From contig JBFXEW010000012.1 of NCBI GenBank assembly GCA_050179685.1, positions 60,878 through 124,877 of the forward strand: a stretch of DNA of 64,000 nucleotides, in the 5' to 3' direction. The notes beneath the pieces are model-generated. The model did not search any database, was not told the DNA's origin, and saw only the letters and a program-made list of their open reading frames with translations. Within the stretch, counting starts at the first letter, position 1. Every line of letters starts with the position of its first letter. The position numbers and the translations under genes were made by a program. Shown here one piece after another: positions 17,921 to 27,433 of the stretch. This DNA is from GWE2-40-63 sp050179685. GTDB lineage: Bacteria; Bacteroidota; Bacteroidia; Bacteroidales; SZUA-534.

Positions 17921-19072
17921 TTACTTCAACAAATAAGCCATAAATACCCCCAGGTAATTTCCAATAGCGTATCCGGCAATTCCAATTATCAGGCCTGATA
18001 GAATAACTTCTTTATTTTTTAGAGCTCCGGCAACAACCGGAACAAAAGGAGGGGAGCAAATTAGCGCGCTTCCCGAAATAATTACCGTATCGGCATCAAT
18101 TTTAAAGAATTTGGCGATAAGTGCATGCAATATGTGCGAACCAAACATGGCCAGTCCAACATACCAGAAAAGTGAAAACGAAATGTTTGCCAGTTGGCTC
18201 ACATCGGCCATGGATGCTACCACCAAACAAAAAATAAGAATAAGGTACATGCCTCCCTGGAAAGTCTTTTTTATTTGATTGATGCGGGGAATAAATGAAA
18301 ACCCAATGCTGATTGTGGTAATAAGTAGAATAATGGCAGCGGTTTCAAAATCTTTGGGAAATAGTCTGCTCAATAAAACACTGATTCCAACAATGGCAAC
18401 CGAAAGTCCGAAAGCTCCCAATAAGGGCCAGAAAACCTTTCGATTACCAATACCCTCGTAGGAACCAAATTCATCTTCAACTTCTCCGTTAAGCACCGTG
18501 GGGTCCACTTCGGCCTTTTTGAAAGGTGGAAGGAATTTGAGAAATACTTTTTGCCCTATCGAAAGTATAAAAACCAGATAAACGGCTCCAAATACCAATT
18601 CGTAGGTGTGGGTCATAATATATAATTCGTGTTCCACATTTAACGCAGTTTTCATGGCGGCCAGGTTTGGTGTTCCACCGGTATAAATACCAACCAGCAT
18701 GCCTGATACTTTCCATGCATCGGGAATATCATCACCAAAAATATAAAAACCTACAGCCACCATTAGTATAACCGTAAACAAGCCAATAAGCAACGATACC
18801 ATAGTTTCGCGGGCATAAGTAAACCAGCGTTTTACATTTATCGAAAACAAAATCAGCGGTAAAGCTAAAGGAATGGTAAGGTTCGACAACAATTCCTGGT
18901 AGCGTTGCACACCGTCGGGTAACATATTCAGATTGCCAATAAGCAAACCAATGGCATAGCAAAGCAGCACGGCTCCCACTTTTTTAACAATGTCGTAACG
19001 TTTTTCGATGTAAATAACCGCTATGGGGGTTAGTATAAAGAAAAGCAAAAGAATAATGTACTTCAGTTCCAT
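17921..19072 (-). CDS. DUF819 family integral membrane protein
   Basis: A 383-residue polytopic membrane protein with about ten to twelve hydrophobic segments, beginning LKYIILLLFFILTPIAVIYI. Conserved-looking features include GGTPNLAAMKTAL after the fourth segment and a C-terminal re-entrant-like segment SALICSPPFVPVVAGALKN. Length and pattern match DUF819 (YjcL-like) proteins, which resemble secondary transporters; no substrate is established. A hydrophilic acidic loop near residues 190-205 divides two halves. It is transcribed alone from a TAnnTTTG box about 60 bases upstream. No link to the neighbouring salvage genes is evident. Confidence 0.82.
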   Translation of the reverse strand: MELKYIILLLFFILTPIAVIYIEKRYDIVKKVGAVLLCYAIGLLIGNLNMLPDGVQRYQELLSNLTIPLALPLILFSINVKRWFTYARETMVSLLIGLFTVILMVAVGFYIFGDDIPDAWKVSGMLVGIYTGGTPNLAAMKTALNVEHELYIMTHTYELVFGAVYLVFILSIGQKVFLKFLPPFKKAEVDPTVLNGEVEDEFGSYEGIGNRKVFWPLLGAFGLSVAIVGISVLLSRLFPKDFETAAIILLITTISIGFSFIPRINQIKKTFQGGMYLILIFCLVVASMADVSQLANISFSLFWYVGLAMFGSHILHALIAKFFKIDADTVIISGSALICSPPFVPVVAGALKNKEVILSGLIIGIAGYAIGNYLGVFMAYLLK

Positions 19073-19129
19073 AAAACCAGTTTTAAATTATGCTTCTGTA
19101 AAATGTGTTGTTGAGACTTCCCATCCTGC

Positions 19130-19137
19130 CAAAGATA
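19130..19137 (-). promoter_or_regulatory. Bacteroidota-type -7 box for the DUF819 gene
   Basis: On the minus strand this reads TATCTTTG, matching TAnnTTTG, 57 bases before the DUF819 start at 19072. Confidence 0.45.
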
Positions 19138-19200
19138 AAAACATTTTGCAGAATGCAGTATAAGCATAAAGGCTTAGGTTTTTGCCAAATGCTAAAAGAA

Positions 19201-19241
19201 AGGTGGAAAACAATAATGAAAATGGTGCTTGTTTTCCACCT
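19201..19241 (-). terminator. Hairpin terminator ending the nine-gene salvage block
   Basis: AGGTGGAAAACAA (19201-19213) pairs perfectly over 13 bp with TTGTTTTCCACCT (19229-19241). It lies just past the stop of the phosphodiester glycosidase gene on the minus strand. The T tract on that strand is modest (TTCTTTT). Confidence 0.65.
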
Positions 19242-19254
19242 GAATACTAGTTAA

Positions 19255-21690
19255 TTATTGCACAATAAAGCTTTTTACCACGTTTTGTTTATCGAGATTT
19301 AAATGCAAAAAATACATCCCCGATTGTAGGTTTTGCAGATTGATGGAGTGTGAAAACACAGCAGTACCCGGCTGTATTTTGAGTTTTGAATTGTTGATAA
19401 GCCGACCTTGCAAGTCGAATACCTTAAGGACCAAGGTGTTTTTTCCGTTGGAATCGAATTCCAGCGTAATTGTTTGCCTTGCCGGATTGGGAAAAATACG
19501 CAAGCCTTCAATCAAAGGATTTTCGGGTTTAAGGCTAACCATTATGGGTTCGTGTCCCGGATAGCTGAGCCTGAGATTATCGAGGTAAATTTTTCCTGAG
19601 TAAACCTGATTTACAACCCATTCAGGATTTTTCCAGAATTCAATTTTTAGCTGCTGAAACAATAAAGGATATTCATTAAGGGTTTGCTGAGCCACTTCGC
19701 CTCCCATAATTCCCCAGTTGGTTCGTTCTTTAATGGGCGAATAGGAAAAAACATTATCAAAACTTTGGGTGGTAAACCGGAACGATGCACGTTGCTCTTT
19801 TCCATCGAAGAGCAGATCAATCCAGGCCGAATCGGGCATTCCGGCTGTTTCAATGGTTTTTGAAAGTATAAAAGCAGGAATACGACCGATGTAGGTAAAT
19901 TTATATTCCACCTCGGTTGAACCGTTACCTTCGGTAAAGTTTTCATTCGTTAACTTTAGAATCACCGTATCCATAAATTCGGTACTGATGTTCCAGCTTT
20001 CAGGAGTTTCCATGGGGTCGAGTAAAACCGTACCACGGATTATTTGCACGGTAACTTCGCGGCGGGCACTTACACCGTCAACGCTTGCAATAACTTCGGT
20101 AGTGCCGTTTTTTAATCCGGTAAAAACCCCCTCCTGAGTAATGGTTCCAATGGTTTCATCGGCAACCGACCAGCTGATTACTTCGGGAAGAATCTGGTAA
20201 GCTGTACTATTTGTGTTTTTCGATTTTGCTGTAAATACCACAGGTTGAATGGAATCGGTAATGCTTCCTTCGGGTTCAATCCATAAACTATCCATGGGAA
20301 CTATGTTAATGGCAATGCTGTCCCAAAATTTTTGATACGATGCTTTTAAATATCCAGTTTTTGCAGTTCCGTTGGCTTTGAATAACGTTCCGTTTAGTAA
20401 GGTTCCGGCATCGTTACTGTAGTGCCAGACAATTTGTGCACTATCCATGTTCATTACATTATCGTAAGGGTTGTAGGCAGTAATGGAAAGAGTCTGGGCA
20501 GCACCATATTTAATTCTAAGCGGGTCGGGTTGAAGTTTTATGTAGTTCAGTTCGCCTTCGGGAGCTGTTGAAATGGCTAAAAATGCGTTCGAAACATTTC
20601 GTTCGCCCGAAGCATCCGATGGTGAATTTTCTACCTGATGGTTTACCACCATGGTAGTTGAGCCGCCCCCATCGAGATTTATGCCATGGTGGACGCCAAT
20701 CATCAACATAAATTCCGCCATTTCGTGTAAAGTCATTCCAATGCTTGCCGTTTGCCGGCCATCCACAGTAATCCAATAAAGCAGGGAACTGTCCGCCGAA
20801 AAACCAACGGCAGTGCGTGGATGCCTTTCATAACCATGACTCGGCAAATTGGCATCGGTTTTATTTGTGCCATCGGCCACCAAAAGCGGATTTCCGCCAA
20901 TTAATTGCATAACCTGTGCCGGCGAATTACTTAATTGTAAGATGATAGCCACGGTATCGTCGGTATTTACTACGGATGAAAGAAATGCCGCAGCCGTTCC
21001 GTGGCCCGAAAGAACTACATTGCCTTTGGTCAGATTCATATTGCCCACATTTTCTTCTTTTGTTGAAGCAATGCACCAAACCGTGTCGTTCACTGTCCAG
21101 TCCGAAATTGGGAGGCAATAAATTTCAGTTCCTATTTCGTTGGTGCTGGTGCTGGCACCCTGGTATGAATTATAAACAATGAGCTGATCGGTATTTCGGG
21201 TGGCGTTTACATTGTTGATGGCATGCTCCTGATTTTTACAAATCAGTTTTCCGGTAAACGAAGGCGTGGCAAAGAACGGAGTTTTTGTATCGGCAAAACC
21301 AAATGTAATTCGTCCGTTTGGTGTTCGCAATAGCTCTCCGTTAGCCACCTGAACATTGGTAGGCACACCGGTTCCACTAAAAAAATCGCCATTAATGGCA
21401 CCTACCACTTTACGTTGTGAGGTTTCTTTTCGTAAGGCCATTTTTGAAGTTTGCTCAAGGCCTGCCAGTTTATCGGTGGCTTTTACCGTTTCAAAAGCCA
21501 GGTAAGGATTGTTTAAATCAATTGTTAGAACCTGAATAGTCCAGGGTTTTGTAGTTTCGTTAATTTTTGTGAGTACCATTCCCGAGCCGGCTGTTTTTAC
21601 CAGAACAGTGTCGTAATTGAGTTGAGCCCAGGCTGATGCAAACCAAAAAAGTTGCATGGTCAGCAAACTTAAAACTCTTAGATTTTTCAT
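19255..21690 (-). CDS. Secreted phosphodiester glycosidase (NAGPA domain) with Ig-like domain and T9SS sorting domain
   Basis: The 811-residue protein carries a phosphodiester glycosidase domain related to the mammalian uncovering enzyme, at about 40-370 (VVGAINGDFF, ERHPRTAVGF, NLDGGGSTTMV). A Big_2-type Ig-like domain follows near 500-555 (EVISWSVADETIGTIT, then a GTTEVIAS strand). Next is a beta-rich module opening LDPMETPESWN, and then a T9SS type A sorting domain (LRIFPNPARQTITLEF to the end). The start at 21690 gives a good signal peptide ending SAWAQ; the upstream in-frame extension would overlap the nagB fusion gene and lacks a leader. T9SS cargo is normally released or attached to the cell surface. 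It likely removes glycosyl groups from phosphodiesters such as wall-linked sugars (inference). It ends the minus-strand salvage block. Confidence 0.85.
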   Translation of the reverse strand: MKNLRVLSLLTMQLFWFASAWAQLNYDTVLVKTAGSGMVLTKINETTKPWTIQVLTIDLNNPYLAFETVKATDKLAGLEQTSKMALRKETSQRKVVGAINGDFFSGTGVPTNVQVANGELLRTPNGRITFGFADTKTPFFATPSFTGKLICKNQEHAINNVNATRNTDQLIVYNSYQGASTSTNEIGTEIYCLPISDWTVNDTVWCIASTKEENVGNMNLTKGNVVLSGHGTAAAFLSSVVNTDDTVAIILQLSNSPAQVMQLIGGNPLLVADGTNKTDANLPSHGYERHPRTAVGFSADSSLLYWITVDGRQTASIGMTLHEMAEFMLMIGVHHGINLDGGGSTTMVVNHQVENSPSDASGERNVSNAFLAISTAPEGELNYIKLQPDPLRIKYGAAQTLSITAYNPYDNVMNMDSAQIVWHYSNDAGTLLNGTLFKANGTAKTGYLKASYQKFWDSIAINIVPMDSLWIEPEGSITDSIQPVVFTAKSKNTNSTAYQILPEVISWSVADETIGTITQEGVFTGLKNGTTEVIASVDGVSARREVTVQIIRGTVLLDPMETPESWNISTEFMDTVILKLTNENFTEGNGSTEVEYKFTYIGRIPAFILSKTIETAGMPDSAWIDLLFDGKEQRASFRFTTQSFDNVFSYSPIKERTNWGIMGGEVAQQTLNEYPLLFQQLKIEFWKNPEWVVNQVYSGKIYLDNLRLSYPGHEPIMVSLKPENPLIEGLRIFPNPARQTITLEFDSNGKNTLVLKVFDLQGRLINNSKLKIQPGTAVFSHSINLQNLQSGMYFLHLNLDKQNVVKSFIVQ

Positions 21691-21769
21691 GATAGCATGT
21701 TTTATCGATTTGTACCAAAGAAAAGAAAGAAGCTCATCCTCAATTAGCTGAGGATGAGTTGTAGTATAT

Positions 21770-24091
21770 TTAGGAAATAACTCCTTCCATCGATTTTTCA
21801 AGTTCGCGGGCTTCCTGCAAGAATTCTTTAACACTCATCTCGCGATAAAAGATAAGTCCGTGAGTAGTACGTATCCGGGGGCTTTCGTTTTGATAAAAAT
21901 AGTCTTTACCCAGAATCAACTGAATGTCTTTCAACTGTTCAACCCAGATGTTTTTTGCTAAATCGCTGAATTTTCCGTCGAGCATGTAGCTGGGGAATGA
22001 TGCATCGACCTGGCTCAGGTAACAGTTGGTAAACGAGGTGTCGAGAACAGCCATGGCGTTTAACGATACCGGAACCATTACATTGGCCTCGGCTGCATGA
22101 AATTTAAACCAAACATTGCGGTAACCCCAGATGCGGAGATTCGATAAATCTTCTTCTTTTTCCCAGAGTTTAACCGCATCGGCAATGGCCTGCAATACTT
22201 TGTAGTGGGTGTCGGGACCGCTTCCTTCGGGGTCGAGTGCCAGACTTATTACCGTGGGTTTTAAGTCGCGGAATTGTTGTAAAATAGGCTGTACATCGCG
22301 TTCGCGTTCGGGTTGTTCGGTAAAAATGTCGCCGGTGTAAAATCCGAGCCTCAGGTGATGCACGTTTTTAACCTGAAATCCAAAATGGGCCCAAACCATT
22401 TCTTCTTCAAATTCACGCACCATACCTTTTAGTTTTTGAACTTCCGGCGGGTTTTTTTGTCCGTCGTAGCTGTTGCGCAATACCGAAAGAATGTCGTCAA
22501 TTTTATCGCGCAGGTCATTCTGGTTTTTTACCTGATAAATGGCCACAATGGCCCGAACAATCCGGTGGCAAAGCCCACGGCGGCGCTCGTGCGGTTCGCC
22601 GGCGGCTACTTTATTTAAATAGTGATAAACATCTTTATCCCATTTGTGCTTATAGCCTACTTCAAAAAAGTCAGGATATTTTACCATTTGAATCTGGTCG
22701 ATGTTCAGAAAGTTTTTGGTGTCTTTCAGTGCATCGATAATAAACTGATTGGTTACCGCTGTAAATCCTGAAGTGAGCACCGAAAAATGAGCATCGTTGG
22801 TTTCGTTTCGCGACAAGCGATGCACATGGGGTAAAATCCCCAGCATAATATCGTCGTGATGCGGGCCCGTATGATAATACATTTGGTGGTTTTCGGCTTC
22901 GCATCCTTTCAATAGCTTGGCTTCAAGACTTTTTATAACTTCCTTAACTGTATTTAGGCTCAAATTGGGAATCAGCTTACAATAAGGATCGTTTTTCAAG
23001 TCGTCGAGGGTAAGGTGATGCGCATATTTACCTAGTTTTTTGCAGCATTCAAGAATGGCCCGTTCACTTTTATCCTGAGTCCATTGACCGGTGGTATAAA
23101 AACGTTTAACCGAATCGGTAAGTTTTACTCCGGCACCTTTGGTAATATAAAAGCGACTGTTTTTTAACTTTTTAAGTACCGTAGCCGGATAAATATTGGA
23201 AGGATTGTTTTCGAGTGCATCTTTAATAACATCGGCTTTGGCTTCACCAGCCGCAAATATAATGGCTACAGCATCGGGGTTGTAGGCAATAGTTTCAAGT
23301 CCGATGGTAATTACCAGCCGGTTTTTCGACACTTCAATTCCTCCCAAATCGCCTGCTGCCTGAGCCTGGGTTTCGAAGTTGGTAGGAGTGAGGCGTGTGG
23401 TTGAAAAGCGGTCGGAACCGCGTGTGTTGAAGGCCACGTGACCATCGGGACCAATACCGCCCAAAAAGAATCCGATGCCTCCTTTGGCCCGAATTTTTTC
23501 TTCATATTCGGTGCACCAGTCGTCGATCAAAAAAATCGATTTTTGTTGCATGAGTTCCACCGACGATTTGGCTTCGCGGTAACGCAAACTTAAATCGACC
23601 CGATTGTCAGGAAAGACTTCGGTGAAATGCCGGTTTTCGAAAAGTGGTATTTTGTCGCTGTTTATCAGCAGGGCATTGGCTGGATCGAGACCAAAACCGT
23701 CGATATAAAAATTGTTTACATAATGATAAAAGCTGTTGTGTTGTTTGGAACTGATGGGATAAAACTCATCGATTTGAACAAACGACAAATCTTTTAATAC
23801 CGGTTTTTTACCAAAGTTAAGACCATAGATGTCTTTGTATTCCGATACTTTTTTACTGGTCCAGTTTTCTAACAAATGCCGGGTCCATTTTATAAAATAC
23901 TCGGGGGTTTTCCCGGTAGGTAAGCTGATAACTCCATTGGGATTTTCATTTGCCCATTCTAAAAAACGTAAGGCGGTGAAAAATCCAAGTTTTGGAAAGT
24001 TATCAACGGTAATATAAGGAATGTTGCTGGTCATGTTGTTTTGACCACTGAGTTCAAAGAACTTTTGTTCAACGCTTGACTCAAATTTCAT
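21770..24091 (-). CDS. nagB: Glucosamine-6-phosphate deaminase (NagB) fused to a PIG-L-like domain
   Basis: The 773-residue cytosolic protein has two domains. Residues 25-330 are NagB-like, with ISLPTGKTPEYF (55-66), QIDEF (106-110, the catalytic-base region) and GGIGPDGHVAFN (211-222). NagB converts glucosamine-6-phosphate to fructose-6-phosphate and ammonia. Residues about 395-770 form a PIG-L/LmbE-like domain beginning with YHTGPHHDDIMLG, where HHDD takes the place of the zinc-binding HPDD. The fusion is known in Bacteroidota. The PIG-L half might deacetylate GlcNAc-6-phosphate and so replace NagA, but this is inference. The protein is about 100 residues longer than the roughly 660-residue form I recall from Bacteroides. 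It is placed between AmpG-like and phosphodiester glycosidase genes. Confidence 0.88.
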   Translation of the reverse strand: MKFESSVEQKFFELSGQNNMTSNIPYITVDNFPKLGFFTALRFLEWANENPNGVISLPTGKTPEYFIKWTRHLLENWTSKKVSEYKDIYGLNFGKKPVLKDLSFVQIDEFYPISSKQHNSFYHYVNNFYIDGFGLDPANALLINSDKIPLFENRHFTEVFPDNRVDLSLRYREAKSSVELMQQKSIFLIDDWCTEYEEKIRAKGGIGFFLGGIGPDGHVAFNTRGSDRFSTTRLTPTNFETQAQAAGDLGGIEVSKNRLVITIGLETIAYNPDAVAIIFAAGEAKADVIKDALENNPSNIYPATVLKKLKNSRFYITKGAGVKLTDSVKRFYTTGQWTQDKSERAILECCKKLGKYAHHLTLDDLKNDPYCKLIPNLSLNTVKEVIKSLEAKLLKGCEAENHQMYYHTGPHHDDIMLGILPHVHRLSRNETNDAHFSVLTSGFTAVTNQFIIDALKDTKNFLNIDQIQMVKYPDFFEVGYKHKWDKDVYHYLNKVAAGEPHERRRGLCHRIVRAIVAIYQVKNQNDLRDKIDDILSVLRNSYDGQKNPPEVQKLKGMVREFEEEMVWAHFGFQVKNVHHLRLGFYTGDIFTEQPERERDVQPILQQFRDLKPTVISLALDPEGSGPDTHYKVLQAIADAVKLWEKEEDLSNLRIWGYRNVWFKFHAAEANVMVPVSLNAMAVLDTSFTNCYLSQVDASFPSYMLDGKFSDLAKNIWVEQLKDIQLILGKDYFYQNESPRIRTTHGLIFYREMSVKEFLQEARELEKSMEGVIS

Positions 24092-24168
24092 AACGCTACT
24101 ATTTAAGTTTTGAGATAATAAATGTTTTTTTTCATAAAATTTTATAGTTTAGTAGTGTTTGTAAAATA

Positions 24169-26037
24169 TTAGTTTGTAGTGTCTTGTGTTATTGCTTTTT
24201 TCCCAAATTGGGGATCGATGTTTAAAAAAGGAATTATGATAAAACTTGGGATGGTGCAAAGCATTACCCAAACAAAAAAGTTCTGATAACCGATAATGTC
24301 CTGAAGCCATCCGCTTATCATTCCCGGTATCATCATTCCCAAAGCCATAAATGCGGTTGTTATGGCAAAATGTGCGGTTTTGTATTTTCCATCGCTCACA
24401 TAAATCATGTAAAGCATATAGGCGGTGAACCCAAAGCCGTAACCAAATTGTTCAATAGCTACCGATGCACCTACTATCCAAAGCGACGAGGGCAAGGTAA
24501 ACGAGAGGTAAACGTACATCAGGTTGGGCAGGTTCATGGCCAATACCATCCACCAAAGCCAGTATTTTAATCCTTTGCGCGATGCGGCAATTCCGCCGAT
24601 AATTCCACCCAGGGTTAAAGCAACAATGCCAATGGTTCCGTAAATAAGTCCCAAATCGCCGGTGGTGAGTCCAAGTCCGTTTAGTTCGCGGGCATCCAAT
24701 AAAAAGGGTGAAGCCAATTTTACCAGTTGCGATTCGCCAAGACGGTAAACCAGCAAAAAGAAAAGAATTACACCAATGTTTTTCTTTTTAAAGAATTCCA
24801 GAAAGGTGAGTCCGAATTCTTTTAACAGGTTTCCGTTTTCGTTTAAGTTGGGCTGATCGGTTTGGGGTTTGGGTAATATCATGCGGTGATAAATAAAAAA
24901 CCCGACAAAAACGACGGCAATTATGGCAAAAACAATAGTCCAGGCCAGCGAAATATTTCCCGATAAGCCTACAAATAAAGCCGATGCTTCTTTTTCCAGT
25001 TTGGGATCGACAACAAATGCGGCAAATGCGGGTATGTTCCAGTTTTGAGCAGTGAACTCGTAGCGGTAACTTTTTGCCAGCGACAAACTTTTGTCGCCTT
25101 TCTCGTGGCTGAAGTTCAGCACCACTTTTTCGTTGGCTGCGGGTTGCCGACTCAGGTAAAAATAGGTGTAACCAATATTTCCGCTTGTACTTAAGTTGAG
25201 GTCGGCATTTGGGGTGTTAAATAGTTTGCTCAGACTGGTTTTTAAGGGTAAGGAAACCTTATTTTGCCACCAGCTATGTTTGTTTTTATCGCTGTTTAAG
25301 TCAGCATCGGGCTGGTAAAAATTATGGTTCAGGTTCCATTGTTCCAGTCTATCTAAAAACACGACAGCTTGTTTTTTATCAATTTTTTGATGGCTGACTA
25401 CTACCTGTTCCTGTGAAAAAAAGTAGGTTTTTGATGAATCGCTTTGGATCTCGATTCCCGAAGGATTAAAGTACAGCGAATCGGCAGTGGCCATAGCATT
25501 TACCTGAACTTTAACCGGAGGAAGTCCGGATTTTGCTTCAAAATGGCCGGCCAGAATAACCAGCAGGCCTTGTCCGGTAAGCATCGCCATACGGTAAAAG
25601 GTACTGCGGATTCCCACAAAAAAGGCCTGATCGTGTTTTGATAGTCCCAGCATATAAAAACCATCGGCAGCAATGTCGTGTGTGGCCGAACTAAAGGCCA
25701 ATAGCCAGAAAAAAGCCAGGGTATATTGGAAAAAGTTTGGCAGCGGAATGGTAAATGCAACTCCGGCCAGTCCGGCACCAATTAGTAATTGCATGGCGAT
25801 AATCCAAAACCGTTTGGTTTTTAGTATGTCAACCATGGGGCTCCACAAAGGCTTAATTACCCACGGTAAGTACAACCAACTGGTATATAGTGCAATGTCG
25901 GTGTTTGAAATGCCCATGCGTTTGTAGAAGATTACCGAAAGGGTCATCACAATTACATAGGGAATTCCTTCAGCAAAATAAAGCGATGGAACCCAAAACC
26001 AGGCTCCTTTGTTATCTGTTTTTTTTGTTTTCGACAT
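24169..26037 (-). CDS. AmpG-like MFS transporter with large extramembrane insertion
   Basis: This 622-residue major facilitator protein has the AmpG-type N-terminus (WVPSLYFAEGIPYVIVMTLS, then WVIKPLWSPMVD). AmpG carries anhydromuropeptides from periplasm to cytoplasm. About 12 membrane segments are visible, but between the fifth and sixth (roughly residues 172-355) lies a hydrophilic, beta-rich insertion of about 180 residues. Canonical AmpG proteins of about 430-500 residues lack it. By topology the insertion would face the periplasm and could act as a substrate-capture domain (inference). The gene lies between the SpoIID-like and nagB fusion genes, supporting a role in importing peptidoglycan fragments or MurNAc. 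Confidence 0.82.
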   Translation of the reverse strand: MSKTKKTDNKGAWFWVPSLYFAEGIPYVIVMTLSVIFYKRMGISNTDIALYTSWLYLPWVIKPLWSPMVDILKTKRFWIIAMQLLIGAGLAGVAFTIPLPNFFQYTLAFFWLLAFSSATHDIAADGFYMLGLSKHDQAFFVGIRSTFYRMAMLTGQGLLVILAGHFEAKSGLPPVKVQVNAMATADSLYFNPSGIEIQSDSSKTYFFSQEQVVVSHQKIDKKQAVVFLDRLEQWNLNHNFYQPDADLNSDKNKHSWWQNKVSLPLKTSLSKLFNTPNADLNLSTSGNIGYTYFYLSRQPAANEKVVLNFSHEKGDKSLSLAKSYRYEFTAQNWNIPAFAAFVVDPKLEKEASALFVGLSGNISLAWTIVFAIIAVVFVGFFIYHRMILPKPQTDQPNLNENGNLLKEFGLTFLEFFKKKNIGVILFFLLVYRLGESQLVKLASPFLLDARELNGLGLTTGDLGLIYGTIGIVALTLGGIIGGIAASRKGLKYWLWWMVLAMNLPNLMYVYLSFTLPSSLWIVGASVAIEQFGYGFGFTAYMLYMIYVSDGKYKTAHFAITTAFMALGMMIPGMISGWLQDIIGYQNFFVWVMLCTIPSFIIIPFLNIDPQFGKKAITQDTTN

Positions 26038-26097
26038 GTTTTGTTTTGTTTCCAGTTTTAATAATTTGTATCGTTTACCTTATGATAGGCTATAATC

Positions 26098-27423
26098 CTA
26101 ATACTCTTTTTCAATAGTTGCTCCCGGGTAGTAGTGCATTAGAATTTCATCCGGAGTATAACCTTTTTCGCCCATAACTGCGGCTCCAATCTGACACAAG
26201 CCCACACCATGCCCCCATCCGGCTCCGCGAATTATAAATTTATCAGCTTTTTTTTCAATGGTTATGGCCGAACTGTAAAGATGCGTTGGGCTTAACCAGC
26301 GACGAATCTCCAGTTCTTTTCCTACTACCAGTTCTTTTTTCGTTCCTGTTAGTTTAAGTTTTATTAACCGACCCGAAGTTCCCCGTTCAACCGGAGTTAA
26401 ATCGGTAAGGGTTCCAAAGTCGATTCCTGATTTTTTGAAAACCAGCTTTGAAAGTTCATCTGTTGTATATTCAATTTTCCATCGAAAAAAACCGTTGTCC
26501 GATTGGTCGTAATCGTTTAAAACCTGGCTGAGTATTTTAGCATCGGTGGTGTTACAAAAGGCCTCGGGATTGGAATTGATAAATTCCGCTGCATTTTTTT
26601 CGATGCGTAAATCCAATGTGGAAATTTTGTCGGGCTCAGGTGAATCAATAACTGCGCTTAAGTAGGGATGCGAAACGGGTTCCCAGCAGTTTTCAAAAAG
26701 TTCGGCAACCCCGCCACACGATTTCGAAAAACGGGCATCACAAATGGCATCCTGGTATTTTAATACCTGGCCCATAGTTTCCTGTACTGCTTTTATTACC
26801 TGTGGATTATGAGCCCGGGTAATTCCCTGATAGCGTTGGCAGTGGTCGTCGGCACACACATGGAAATGTGTGTGATCTTCGCGATCGTACCAGCGAATGT
26901 ATTCAGTTTCGCTTTGTTGGATGGGCTTATAAACGATTTCTTTTTTGCTTAGGTTTTTTTGTTTTTCAATTTGCGCCAACAACCAGCTACGCGATATAAT
27001 AGCGTGTGCTTTTAACAGATTTAGTGAACTGTTGGCGCTCATTTCCGACGAAATTACACTTACCAGATAATTTTCGATGGGTAAAACATTTATTGCCTGA
27101 ATGGAGCCATCCATCACCAGTAGTTTTAACGCGCCCTGAAACTTTTGATCTTCTTCCTGCTCCCAATGAAAATCGATTCCAATGGTAACGGCTTTTAATT
27201 CAAAATGGTCGGCCGAAAGGTTGCAGGGAACAAAACTTACTTCATTCGTAAACGTTTGGGTTCCGTTTTCAGTAATAAGTTCAATGGCTCCGTTTTTAAT
27301 GGCGGCCTGGCAAATATTGTAACAATTTTGCCCGGTTTCTGAAATCTTAAATTTTCCGGCCAGCTTAAAGCTCAGTTTATTGCGTTTTACTATGCCTACC
27401 TGTATGTTGGGTGACGATTCCAT
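26098..27423 (-). CDS. SpoIID/LytB-domain protein without signal peptide
   Basis: The 441-residue product belongs to the SpoIID family, whose founding member is a lytic transglycosylase that cleaves denuded glycan strands. Family features include NVLPIENYLVSVISSEMSAN, AHAIISRSWLLAQIEK, SKSCGGVAELFENCW and the C-terminal GAGWGHGVGLCQIGA. The ATG at 27423 (MESSPNIQVGIVKRN) is chosen; the upstream frame would run into the SGNH gene by over 50 bases. Neither start gives a signal peptide, so it appears cytosolic, unlike classical exported SpoIID. It lies 10 bases after the SGNH gene. A cytosolic enzyme acting on imported glycan fragments is the natural inference, unproven. Confidence 0.82.
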   Translation of the reverse strand: MESSPNIQVGIVKRNKLSFKLAGKFKISETGQNCYNICQAAIKNGAIELITENGTQTFTNEVSFVPCNLSADHFELKAVTIGIDFHWEQEEDQKFQGALKLLVMDGSIQAINVLPIENYLVSVISSEMSANSSLNLLKAHAIISRSWLLAQIEKQKNLSKKEIVYKPIQQSETEYIRWYDREDHTHFHVCADDHCQRYQGITRAHNPQVIKAVQETMGQVLKYQDAICDARFSKSCGGVAELFENCWEPVSHPYLSAVIDSPEPDKISTLDLRIEKNAAEFINSNPEAFCNTTDAKILSQVLNDYDQSDNGFFRWKIEYTTDELSKLVFKKSGIDFGTLTDLTPVERGTSGRLIKLKLTGTKKELVVGKELEIRRWLSPTHLYSSAITIEKKADKFIIRGAGWGHGVGLCQIGAAVMGEKGYTPDEILMHYYPGATIEKEY

Positions 27424-27433
27424 AAGTTTGCAT

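Noticed and set aside
21691..21834. Longer N-terminus for the phosphodiester glycosidase
   Set aside because: The extension overlaps the nagB fusion gene and places the clear signal peptide 48 residues inside the protein.
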